Below are positions 1 to 6,339 of a stretch of DNA of 11,447 bases, in pieces. The stretch's first letter is position 1. Every line of letters begins with the position of its first letter. The DNA is from Actinomycetota bacterium (GTDB taxonomy: Bacteria > Actinomycetota > Actinomycetes > Streptosporangiales > Streptosporangiaceae). The notes below the pieces were generated by a model that was not told the DNA's origin, did not search any database, and worked only from the letters and a program-made list of their open reading frames with translations. The stretch is from positions 7,848-19,294 of the forward strand of contig PMST01000231.1 in assembly GCA_003168295.1 (NCBI GenBank). Reading direction: 5' to 3'. A program made the position numbers and the translations under genes.

Positions 1-353
1 TCGAGAGTTTTCCTGATCGCCTGCGTACTCGCGTCGGCTTTCGCCCGGTGGTCCAGGACGGACAGGCCACCTCCGGCGATCACGGCAAGTGCGGTCAGTT
101 CGGCACCGAGGGCTTCGGTGGCCTGTCCGGGGACGGCGATCAAGATCGCGGTCAGTAGAACCGTCCCGAACAGGCTCAGTGTTTGCGCGGCCCGGTTTCT
201 GAGCTCCTGGGAGCGAGCGATGAAGTCGATCCTGATGGAGACCGCGACAAATAGCAGGCCGATCAGCGAGGCGGCAGCGGTCCCAGCGATCTCGGCGAAC
301 GTGCTCCACGTTTTCAAGCGATCCTCAATCTTGATGCGGACGCGAACTGCCAT
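1..353 (-). CDS. Hypothetical membrane protein, C-terminus cut off by window edge
   Basis: An open frame runs on the minus strand from an ATG at 353 to the window edge without a stop, giving 117 residues of an incomplete protein. It shows three hydrophobic stretches, about residues 19-40, 57-75 and 82-100. Between the first two lies a charged segment containing SQELRNRAAQ. The pattern IAGTAAASLIGLLFVAVSIRID is followed by NRAAQTLSLFGTVLL; I recognise this from a family of uncharacterised actinobacterial membrane proteins, without a known function. Third codon positions are mostly G or C, as in the neighbouring genes. The ATG has only a weak ribosome site (CGGGA right before it). If the small ORF at 372-560 is real, this gene follows it by 18 bp and the two would be co-transcribed. 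The membrane-protein call is strong; no function can be assigned. Confidence 0.72.
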   Translation of the reverse strand, partial: MAVRVRIKIEDRLKTWSTFAEIAGTAAASLIGLLFVAVSIRIDFIARSQELRNRAAQTLSLFGTVLLTAILIAVPGQATEALGAELTALAVIAGGGLSVLDHRAKADASTQAIRKTL

Positions 354-371
354 GTCCCGACGCGGGTTCGG

Positions 372-560
372 TCAGAGAACTGCCGCGGCGGCTGGCCCGC
401 GGCAGCGCGACGGGCGAGGAGCGAGGAGCGAGGTCCCCGTGATCGCGACGGTGATCGCGACAACGATGTAGAGAACGATGATAATGAGGTTGCCGGTGAT
501 GCCGCAGGCGCCGAAGTAGACGACGGCACCATACCCGGCCTGGCAGCTCAGCGACCGCAT
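372..560 (-). CDS. Possible small single-helix membrane protein
   Basis: An ATG-started frame of 62 codons with AGGA placed 6 nt before the start. It holds one strongly hydrophobic run, about residues 25-45 (NLIIIVLYIVVAITVAITG), which would be a single transmembrane helix. A short Arg/Ala/Pro-rich tail follows. The same frame is open further up to a GTG at 605. Roughly five of six codons end in G or C, which favours coding use of this frame, although high genomic GC makes this weak evidence. It ends 18 bp before the membrane-protein gene at 353 on the same strand, so the two could form an operon. I recognise no family. The alternative is that this is non-coding spacer with a chance hydrophobic frame. 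Confidence 0.4.
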   Translation of the reverse strand: MRSLSCQAGYGAVVYFGACGITGNLIIIVLYIVVAITVAITGTSLLAPRPSRCRGPAAAAVL

Positions 561-716
561 CCAGATCCTGCCGGACGCCCGGGCCAGGCCCCCCGGACCT
601 ACCACCCGTTCGGGAGATTGAAGACACGCTCAAGGGGACCCATTCTGCCGTTGTTTTGGCCGCTGGCGGGCGTGTCGCCGTCAGGTTCGCCACTTACGGT
701 GAGATCATCACTGCAT

Positions 717-2096
717 ATGAGTACGATCTCGCTCTTTGCCGGACTGCTGCTCGGGATCGTCATCGGGGCAGCTATCGGATTCCTGTACGCCCGCGGGCGG
801 CTGGCCGCCGCCACCGCGGACGCCAGCGGCCATGCTCGCGCCGCGGACGAGCGGGTCCGCGCCGCCGAGGAGCGGGCCCAGATGATCGAGCGGGTCGCTG
901 CCGACCGGGCTGCGCTGGTCGAAGGCCAGCTCGCAGAGCGGTTCCAGGCCCTGTCCGCGCAGGCGCTCGACGCGAGCACCTCGCGTTTCCTCGAGGTCGC
1001 CGAGGGGCGGCTGCAGGCGGCGAACGCGACCGCGGCCGGCGAACTCGAGACCCGGCGGGCCGCGGTCGAGCACCTGGTCGGGCCGCTGAAGGAAACCCTG
1101 GCGCGGGTCGAGGCCCAGCTGCGCGAGTCCGACGCGGACCGGAGCCGGTCGCACGCGGCGCTGGCCGAGCAGGTCAGTATCGCGCGGCAGACCTCCGAGC
1201 AACTGCGGGTCCAGACCCAGGCGCTGGTCACCGCGCTGCGGCGGCCCGAGGCCCGGGGCCGGTGGGGCGAGCTGCAACTTCGCCGGGTGGTCGAACTCGC
1301 CGGGATGAGTCCCCGCTGCGACTTCGAGGAGCAGGTCTCGGTGTCCTCACCGGACGGGGCGCTGCGCCCGGACATGGTGGTGCGGCTGGCCGGCGGCAAG
1401 AACATCGTGGTGGACTCGAAGGTCTCGCTCGCCGCCTATCTGGAGGCCGCGGAGGCTGATGCGGCCGACGTCCGAACGGCCCGGATGGACGCGCACGCCC
1501 GGCACCTGCGCGAACATGTGGACCGGCTGGCTGGTAAGGCCTACTGGACGGCGCTCAGCCCGTCGCCCGAATTCGTGATCCTGTTCATCCCGGGCGAGGC
1601 CTTCCTGGCCCCGGCGCTGGAACGGGACCCCGGGCTGCTGGAGTACGCGCTCGCCCGCAGGGTGCATATCGCCACTCCCACCACGCTGGTCACGATGCTG
1701 CGCACCGCACAGTACGCCTGGCAGCAGGACGCGCTGGCCGAAAACGCCCGTGCGGTCTTCGACCTCGGCCGCGAGCTCTACCAGCGGATCGCCAGCCTAG
1801 GGGGGCACGTGGATCGTTTGGGTCGCGCTCTGACCACAGCCGTTTCGACCTATAACCAGACGGTCGGTTCGCTGGAGGGCCGCGTTCTGGTCACCGCCAG
1901 GCGGCTGAACGAACTCGGCGTGGTGGACGCGGAACTTGCCGCGCCGGCGCCGGTGGAGCAGACGGCCCGGGCCCTGTCCGCCCCCGAGCTCACCGGCACC
2001 GAGCCTGCGGAGATCGAGCCCGCCGGGAACCGGGCGGCCGAGAACGGGTCGGGAACGATCGACCACCGGGTCAGCCTGGTGCGTGCCGCCCGATGA
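717..2096 (+). CDS. rmuC: DNA recombination protein RmuC homologue
   Basis: A 459-residue RmuC-family protein. RmuC proteins limit inversions and other rearrangements at repeated DNA, and carry a predicted nuclease-like fold; the exact biochemical activity is not settled. The sequence begins with one membrane helix (about residues 5-24), then a long Ala/Arg/Glu-rich coiled coil (about 30-165). The conserved RmuC domain follows, with GRWGELQLRRV from residue 181, the VVDSKVSL motif with Asp233 and Lys235, and the block EFVILFIPGEAFLAPAL. The tail after about residue 415 is Ala/Pro/Glu-rich and probably disordered. The ATG at 717 is chosen because it places the helix at the very N-terminus, as is typical; the frame extends to a TTG at 618 but the added residues look unlike protein. 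No strong ribosome site precedes the ATG. The stop overlaps the next start by 4 bp (ATGA), indicating translational coupling. Confidence 0.93.
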   Translation: MSTISLFAGLLLGIVIGAAIGFLYARGRLAAATADASGHARAADERVRAAEERAQMIERVAADRAALVEGQLAERFQALSAQALDASTSRFLEVAEGRLQAANATAAGELETRRAAVEHLVGPLKETLARVEAQLRESDADRSRSHAALAEQVSIARQTSEQLRVQTQALVTALRRPEARGRWGELQLRRVVELAGMSPRCDFEEQVSVSSPDGALRPDMVVRLAGGKNIVVDSKVSLAAYLEAAEADAADVRTARMDAHARHLREHVDRLAGKAYWTALSPSPEFVILFIPGEAFLAPALERDPGLLEYALARRVHIATPTTLVTMLRTAQYAWQQDALAENARAVFDLGRELYQRIASLGGHVDRLGRALTTAVSTYNQTVGSLEGRVLVTARRLNELGVVDAELAAPAPVEQTARALSAPELTGTEPAEIEPAGNRAAENGSGTIDHRVSLVRAAR

Positions 2097-2704
2097 CGCA
2101 GACCCGGACTCCGACCCGGCCAACCGGGACCAGGAGACCTCCACGTCTGGCGCCATCGGGGTCCATCAAGCTCACCGCGCGCGGCGCGGTCGTCGGGCTG
2201 TTCGTGGCCAGCCTGCTCGGCCTGCTGGTGGCGGCCTGGACCGGCTGGACCGCCGTGGCCGACGCGATGTTCGTCATGAGCTGCGGTGTGGTCGCCTACT
2301 ACACCCGCGTGCCAGGGCTGCGCACCGTGATGGTGAGCCCCCCGCTGACCTTCCTCGCCGGTTTGGTGTGCGCCGAGCTGATCACCGCGCCGGACTCGTT
2401 CTCGGCCGCGGAGGGAATCCTGGTCACGCTGGCCACTTCGGCTCCGTGGCTGTTCACCGGGACGGCGCTCACCATCGCGATCGCGTTCGGCCGCGGTTTC
2501 CGGCCCAAGATGCCCAGGTCGCCCCTGATGCGCAGGCTGGCTGAGATGCCCTGGCTGGCCAGCATGCCGGCCAAGATGCGCAGGCTGGCTGAGATACCGG
2601 TGATCGGACGGCTGATCGAGACAGCTCGGCACCTCACCGAGGCAGCGCGGCGCCTCCTGGTGTCACGGTCACGATGGAAGGACCAGTGGATCCGGCGGCG
2701 TTAG
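2093..2704 (+). CDS. DUF6542-type integral membrane protein
   Basis: A 203-residue membrane protein of the DUF6542 type, found in actinobacteria beside ispH; function unknown. The first 25 residues are Pro/Arg/Thr-rich and polar. About four hydrophobic segments follow, roughly residues 31-52, 56-73, 83-101 and 106-131. After residue 138 comes a basic, amphipathic tail of about 65 residues. The tail carries two copies of MRRLAE-(M/I)-P spaced 16 residues apart, encoded by a 21-bp exact DNA repeat (2527-2547 and 2575-2595). The ATG lies inside the rmuC stop (ATGA), so the two genes form one transcription unit. The gene converges on ispH with 42 bp between stops. M. tuberculosis has a comparable gene (Rv1111c) in the same position next to lytB2/ispH. 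Family assignment rests on layout and position, so it is good but not certain. Confidence 0.8.
   Translation: MTQTRTPTRPTGTRRPPRLAPSGSIKLTARGAVVGLFVASLLGLLVAAWTGWTAVADAMFVMSCGVVAYYTRVPGLRTVMVSPPLTFLAGLVCAELITAPDSFSAAEGILVTLATSAPWLFTGTALTIAIAFGRGFRPKMPRSPLMRRLAEMPWLASMPAKMRRLAEIPVIGRLIETARHLTEAARRLLVSRSRWKDQWIRRR
2527..2595 (+). repeat. 21-bp direct repeat inside DUF6542 gene
   Basis: The same 21 bases (core ATGCGCAGGCTGGCTGAGAT) occur at 2527-2547 and 2575-2595, 48 bp apart. This is in frame and encodes MRRLAE twice, 16 residues apart, in the basic cytoplasmic tail. It looks like a partial tandem duplication of a 48-bp unit, since the segments between the copies have diverged. Confidence 0.85.
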
Positions 2705-2727
2705 GGTGTCGCGTCAAACGGGTCCGG

Positions 2728-2759
2728 GCGTTAGGCGGGTACCGCGTTAGGCGGGCCGG
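2728..2759. repeat. 16-bp tandem repeat at the ispH stop codon
   Basis: Two adjacent 16-bp units both begin GCGTTAGGCGGG (2728-2739 and 2744-2755). A third, shorter match GCGTTAGG at 2698-2705 overlaps the stop of the DUF6542 gene. The ispH TAA stop (2747-2749 on the plus strand) lies in the second unit. The repeat fills the convergent gap between the two genes. No U-tract terminator is visible here. Confidence 0.75.
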
Positions 2760-3709
2760 CCGGCTCCGGAGGCTCGCAGCTCCCGCGGCAGCGCGAACGT
2801 CATGTGCTCCTCGACCGCCTCGACTTCCTCGACCGTGCCGAACCCGAAGCCGGCCAGCTTGGCCAGCACGGAGGTGACCAGTTCCTCAGGCACCGAGGCT
2901 CCGCTGGTGACACCGACCGTGGTCACCCCGTCCAGCCAGCCCTCCTCGACCTCGCCGGCGTCATCGACCAGGTAGGAGGCCTGGGCGCCGTAGTCCTTGG
3001 CCACCTCGACCAGCCGCACCGAGTTGGAGGAGTTGGGCGAGCCCACCACGATGACCAGTTCGGCCTGCGTCGCGATGACCTTGACCGCGGCCTGGCGGTT
3101 CTGGGTGGCGTAGCAGATGTCATCGCTCGGCGGATCGAGCAGGGCGGGGAAGCGTTCCCGCAGCGCATTGACGGTTTCCACCGTCTCGTCCACCGACAGG
3201 GTCGTCTGCGACAGCCAGACCACCTTGGACGGGTCCCTGACCTCGACGTCGGCGGCCCCGGCGACCCCGTCGACCAGGCGCACGCTGGCCGGAGCCTCTC
3301 CCGCGGTCCCGACGACCTCCTCATGGCCCTCGTGGCCGACCAGCAAGATGTCGTAGTCCTTGGCGGCGAACCGCCGTGCCTCGTTGTGCACCTTGGTCAC
3401 GAGCGGGCAGGTCGCGTCGATCGCCCGGAGCCCGCGGCGCTCCGCGTCCAGCCGAACCTCGGGAGCGATGCCGTGCGCGGAGAACACGACGACCGCGCCG
3501 GGCGGCACCTCGTCGACCTCCGTCACGAAGATCGCGCCGCGCTGTTCCAGCGAGCTCACTACGTGCGTGTTGTGCACGATCTGCCTGCGTACGTAGACGG
3601 GCGGCCCGAACCGGTCCAACGCTGTCTCGACCGCTTGCACAGCCCGGTCGACCCCGGCGCAGTAGCCTCGAGGCTTGGCGAGCAGGACCCGTCGCTGGCT
3701 TGATGACAT
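2747..3709 (-). CDS. ispH: 4-hydroxy-3-methylbut-2-enyl diphosphate reductase
   Basis: IspH (LytB) converts HMBPP to isopentenyl and dimethylallyl diphosphate, the last step of the methylerythritol phosphate pathway, using a [4Fe-4S] cluster. The 320-residue product carries the three cluster cysteines: Cys17 in [12 protein letters not shown], Cys101 in [11 protein letters not shown] and Cys199 in [11 protein letters not shown]. Substrate-site residues are also in place: His46 (IVHN), His79 (SAHG), His129-Glu130-Glu131 (GHEGHEEV), Thr169 (SQTTLS) and the VGSPNSSNS block. Length matches the family. The start is uncertain. The ATG at 3709 fits the usual N-terminus, but its GGAGG (3711-3715) is only 1 nt away; an in-frame ATG at 3730 would add seven residues, and the frame stays open to 3790. 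The gene is divergent from the Rv1109c-like gene and convergent with the DUF6542 gene. Confidence 0.97.
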   Translation of the reverse strand: MSSSQRRVLLAKPRGYCAGVDRAVQAVETALDRFGPPVYVRRQIVHNTHVVSSLEQRGAIFVTEVDEVPPGAVVVFSAHGIAPEVRLDAERRGLRAIDATCPLVTKVHNEARRFAAKDYDILLVGHEGHEEVVGTAGEAPASVRLVDGVAGAADVEVRDPSKVVWLSQTTLSVDETVETVNALRERFPALLDPPSDDICYATQNRQAAVKVIATQAELVIVVGSPNSSNSVRLVEVAKDYGAQASYLVDDAGEVEEGWLDGVTTVGVTSGASVPEELVTSVLAKLAGFGFGTVEEVEAVEEHMTFALPRELRASGAGRPA

Positions 3710-3945
3710 GCCTCCATGGTAGGTGAGCATCTCCGCCAGCCTGCGAGGCGTAGCCGCCCCCGGACCTGGGTATTGCGGCCCCATAACCAAAGGCGCGAAG
3801 ATTACCCGTCCGGGAACGCGCTGACTGACAATGGATAGGCGCCAGGGAATGCCGGGAAGCCGCCTGGGCGCCGAGAGGTACCCACGTCCGCAGGAGTCGA
3901 AGGCCCTAGGAGTGCGAGGTACCCGTCTTCTAGGGAGAGTGTGAC
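3710..3945. promoter_or_regulatory. Divergent control region between ispH and the Rv1109c-like gene
   Basis: These 236 bp must hold promoters for both flanking transcription units. Visible structure: a hairpin at 3838-3872, where GGCGCCAGG can pair with CCTGGGCGCC (nine pairs, one bulged G), and the 9-bp direct repeat GAGGTACCC at 3875-3883 and 3916-3924, 41 bp apart. No consensus sigma-70 pair stands out on either strand. I compared the region by eye with TPP, cobalamin, c-di-AMP and c-di-GMP riboswitch cores and none fits. The role is inferred from position. Confidence 0.45.
3933..3939 (+). promoter_or_regulatory. Ribosome binding site for the Rv1109c-like gene
   Basis: GGGAGAG lies 6 nt before the ATG at 3946. 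It is the reason for preferring that ATG over the out-of-frame GTG at 3941. Confidence 0.65.
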
Positions 3946-4647
3946 ATGCGCGTTCCGCAAGTCAGTGAACGCATCAAAGAAGCCCCCGCTCAGGCTCTGC
4001 GCGGCGTCTTCGCCGGGATCGGCCAGTTGCTGCTCATCACGGACAAACTCAGGAACAAGACGCCGGCCGGCGCCGGCGTGCCGCGGGCCCGCACGCCCGA
4101 GCGGTCCGAGCCGGTCGCAGACGCGACGGTCAGCGAGCCCGCCGTCCCGCAGGAAAAGGCGGCCCAGCCAGCCCCGGCCCAGCCAGCAGGAGCCAAGTCC
4201 TCGTCGGTGAAGTCCGCTCCAGCGAAGCCGGCTCCGGCGAAGCCAGACGCAGCCGAGCCAGACACGGCCAAGGCGGCCGCAGCCAAGGCGGCCGCGGCGA
4301 AGCCGACCCGGGCGGAGGCGCCGAAGCCCCCGAAGACACCGCGCACCAGGGACTTTGACAAGACCGGCAACGTGCGGCTGCTCGACGAAGCAGAGACCTC
4401 CGCCGCCATGCCGGCTGAGGCCGAAGCCACGTACGTCGACGCCGCGGCTGGGAGCGAGTCCGGGGATTCCGGGCCGCCGCTGCCCAACTATGACGAGCTG
4501 TCCGTGGCCTCACTGCGAGCCCGGCTGCGGAACCTGGACGCGGCGCAGGTCAGGCGGCTGGCCGAGTACGAGAGGGCGCACGCCGCCCGGGCTGACGTGA
4601 TCGCCATGTTCGAGCGCCGGATCGCCAAGCTGGAGGCGGACGCTTAG
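3946..4647 (+). CDS. Rv1109c-like, lipid droplet-associated type protein with Ala/Pro/Lys-rich linker
   Basis: A 233-residue protein in three parts. Residues 5-37 form a short amphipathic or hydrophobic region containing [19 protein letters not shown]. Residues of about 40-175 are low complexity, with PAKPAPAKP and [13 protein letters not shown] runs (residues 84-130) that look disordered and basic. Residues 179-233 form a charged helical module with [16 protein letters not shown] and [15 protein letters not shown]. The three-part layout, the C-terminal LRARL-x-LD / YE-x-A-x-x-AR pattern and the position between ispH and xseA match M. tuberculosis Rv1109c. Members of this family are often labelled lipid droplet-associated protein; I cannot show that function here. 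It overlaps the xseA start by 1 nt (TAGTG), so the two are translationally coupled. Coding is certain; function is weakly supported. Confidence 0.82.
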   Translation: MRVPQVSERIKEAPAQALRGVFAGIGQLLLITDKLRNKTPAGAGVPRARTPERSEPVADATVSEPAVPQEKAAQPAPAQPAGAKSSSVKSAPAKPAPAKPDAAEPDTAKAAAAKAAAAKPTRAEAPKPPKTPRTRDFDKTGNVRLLDEAETSAAMPAEAEATYVDAAAGSESGDSGPPLPNYDELSVASLRARLRNLDAAQVRRLAEYERAHAARADVIAMFERRIAKLEADA

Positions 4648-5864
4648 TGACGCTCGACACGTCGGCGGAGGCCCCCGTCCCGGTTCGCACCGTCCTTCAG
4701 CTGGTCGGGGGGTGGATTGGCCGGCTCGGCCGGGTCTGGGTGGAAGGGCAGATCGCCGAGTGCGCGGTGCGCGGCAGCGCGGTTTTCCTGACCTTGCGCG
4801 ATCCGGTCGCGGCTGTTTCGGTCCGGGTTATCTGCTCCCGGCAGGTCTTCGATGCCGCCGAGCCGTCGCCCGCCGAGGGAGCCCGGGTGGTCATCTGGGC
4901 GCGGCCGGATTTCAACGCCAACCGCGGGTCGTTCGCCCTGACCGCGCTGGAGATCCGGGCCGTCGGCGTCGGGGAGTTGCTGGCGCGGCTGGAAAGGCTG
5001 CGCCGCCAGCTGGCCTCAGAAGGGCTCTTTTCGGCCGAACGAAAACGGCCGCTTCCTTTCCTGCCAGGTGTCATCGGGCTCATCTGCGGACGCGATTCGG
5101 CGGCTCAGCGCGACGTCGTGCAGAACGCCAGCCGTCGCTGGCCGGCCGTCCGGTTCCGGGTCGAGCAGACCGCGGTCCAGGGGCCGTACGCGGTGGCGGA
5201 GGTGATCGACGCGCTGCACCGCCTCGACGCGGACCCCGAGGTGGACGTGATCGTGATCACCCGCGGCGGCGGCTCGCTCGAGGACCTGCTCCCGTTCTCC
5301 GATGAGACGCTGATCCGGGCGGTGGCCGCCTGCCGGACGCCGGTCGTGAGCGCGATCGGGCACGAGCAGGACACCCCCCTGCTCGACTACGCGGCCGATC
5401 TGCGCGTCTCCACGCCGACCGACGCGGCCAAGCGGATAGTGCCCGACGTCGCCGAACAGCTCGCGCTCGTCAGCCAGCTGCGACAGCGGGCCCGGAGGTG
5501 CATGACCGGCTGGCTTGACCGGGAAACGGCCTGGCTGGAAGCGGTCAGGTCCAGGCCCGCGCTCGCCGACCCGGTGCGCGAGGTCGAGCGTCAGGCCGAG
5601 CGGGTGGACGCCCTGCTGCAGCGGGCCAGGATGTCACTGGACACGAGCCTGGTCCGGGGCCGTGACGACGTGGCGCACACCCGGGCCCGCCTGCTTGCCC
5701 TGTCGCCCGCCTCGACGCTGCGCCGCGGCTACGCGATCGTGCAGCACAGCAACGACGGCGTGGTCCGCAGCGCGGCTGAGGTCGACCCCGGTGAGCTGCT
5801 GACCGTCCGGTTCGCCGCGGACCAGCTCACCGTACGGGCCAGTAATGACGCTGACGGCGGATAG
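4647..5864 (+). CDS. xseA: Exodeoxyribonuclease VII large subunit
   Basis: XseA is the catalytic subunit of exonuclease VII, which degrades single-stranded DNA to short acid-soluble oligonucleotides and acts in mismatch and damage repair. The 405-residue protein starts with an OB-fold that binds DNA (about residues 12-105, including VWVEGQIAEC and ARPDFNANRGSF). The nuclease domain follows, with VITRGGGSLEDLLPFSDE (Arg206 onward) and AIGHEQDTPLLDYAADLRVSTPTDAA (His239, Asp243). A coiled-coil segment (about 275-355) that receives XseB comes next, and then the LRRGYAIV C-terminal signature. Length is typical of actinobacterial forms. The start is a GTG overlapping the previous TAG by one base. 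The stop falls within or 4 bp before the start of xseB, so both subunits are made together. Confidence 0.97.
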   Translation: MTLDTSAEAPVPVRTVLQLVGGWIGRLGRVWVEGQIAECAVRGSAVFLTLRDPVAAVSVRVICSRQVFDAAEPSPAEGARVVIWARPDFNANRGSFALTALEIRAVGVGELLARLERLRRQLASEGLFSAERKRPLPFLPGVIGLICGRDSAAQRDVVQNASRRWPAVRFRVEQTAVQGPYAVAEVIDALHRLDADPEVDVIVITRGGGSLEDLLPFSDETLIRAVAACRTPVVSAIGHEQDTPLLDYAADLRVSTPTDAAKRIVPDVAEQLALVSQLRQRARRCMTGWLDRETAWLEAVRSRPALADPVREVERQAERVDALLQRARMSLDTSLVRGRDDVAHTRARLLALSPASTLRRGYAIVQHSNDGVVRSAAEVDPGELLTVRFAADQLTVRASNDADGG

Positions 5865-5868
5865 GGTC

Positions 5869-6267
5869 ATGGTCGTGACAGAGGGCAGTACGGACGCGGC
5901 GAACGGCAGCCCCGCGCAGGCCGACCCCCGGAAGGCAGGCACCCGGAAGGCCAGCGCCCAGAAAGCCGACCCCCAGAAAGCTGGGCCCCAGGCTGGCGCC
6001 CAGCAGGCCGGGTCCCAGCAGGCTGCCGCCGCGCCCAAGGAGGCGCTTTCCTACGAGCAGGCTAGGGACAAGCTGGCCGCGGTGGTCAAGCGGCTCGAGG
6101 CGGGCGGGCTGACCCTGGAGCAGTCGCTCGAGCTCTGGGAGCGCGGCGAGCGGCTCGCGGCGGTATGCGGTGAATGGCTGGACGGCGCGCGCGCCAGGCT
6201 CGCCGCCGCGATGGCCAAGCGGGACGACGCGGAGGCGGACCGGACTGGGGAGGACGCGCCCTTCTGA
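5869..6267 (+). CDS. xseB: Exodeoxyribonuclease VII small subunit with repeat-rich N-terminal extension
   Basis: XseB is the small helical subunit that decorates the XseA coiled coil and is needed for exonuclease VII activity. The family core is clear at the C-terminal half: SYEQARDKLAAVVKRLEAGGLTLEQSLELWERGERLAAVC, a helical hairpin of the expected size. Before it lies an unusual extension of about 55 residues made of short Lys/Gln/Ala/Gly-rich units (RKAGTRKASAQKADPQKAGPQ), whereas the family is usually 65-85 residues in total. The start is ambiguous. ATG 5869 leaves a 4-bp gap after xseA and has GGCGGATAGGG upstream; ATG 5845 in the same frame would overlap xseA by 20 bp; GTG 5875 is also possible. 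Product is 132 residues from 5869. Identity is secure from the core and from the xseA neighbour. Confidence 0.93.
   Translation: MVVTEGSTDAANGSPAQADPRKAGTRKASAQKADPQKAGPQAGAQQAGSQQAAAAPKEALSYEQARDKLAAVVKRLEAGGLTLEQSLELWERGERLAAVCGEWLDGARARLAAAMAKRDDAEADRTGEDAPF
5925..6024 (+). repeat. Degenerate 15-bp repeats in the xseB extension
   Basis: About six degenerate 15-bp units of the form C-C-x-G/C-A-A/G-A-A-G-G-C-x-G/A-G-x encode pentads such as PRKAG, TRKAS, AQKAD, PQKAG and, with loss of Lys, PQAGA and QQAGS. The units diverge toward the 3' end. They read as an expanded pentapeptide linker between the xseA stop and the conserved XseB core. Confidence 0.6.
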
Positions 6268-6278
6268 GCTCGCTTAGC

Positions 6279-6309
6279 GCGTTTGCCTGCCCTTTTGCGG
6301 GGCAAGCGC
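6279..6309 (+). terminator. Hairpin between xseB and the YihY gene
   Basis: GCGTTTGCC (6279-6287) pairs with GGCAAGCGC (6301-6309), giving nine pairs including one T-G wobble, around a 13-nt loop. It begins 11 nt after the xseB stop and ends 30 nt before the next start. There is no T-run after it, so it is not a classical intrinsic terminator. It could be a weak actinobacterial terminator, an mRNA-end stabiliser or a processing site. Confidence 0.35.
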
Positions 6310-6339
6310 ACTGTGAGGGCAACAGCGAGGTGGGCGCGG

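Noticed and set aside
656..1459. Long Arg/Gly/Ala-rich plus-strand frame overlapping rmuC
   Set aside because: Its composition is the typical frame-shifted shadow of a high-GC gene, and rmuC in the other frame carries clear family motifs.
2804..3703. 299-codon plus-strand frame antisense to ispH
   Set aside because: It lies fully within ispH, whose three cluster cysteines and active-site motifs are intact; the antisense product shows no recognisable domain.
3838..3945. Riboswitch of a known class (cobalamin, TPP, c-di-AMP, c-di-GMP)
   Set aside because: Fragments such as CCGAGAGGTACCC recall TPP or cobalamin elements, but the required conserved cores are missing.
4189..4335. Histone H1-like DNA-binding domain in the Rv1109c-like protein
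   Set aside because: The PAK/AAAK runs resemble H1-like tails, but they form a linker between two family-specific modules and compositional similarity alone is not enough.
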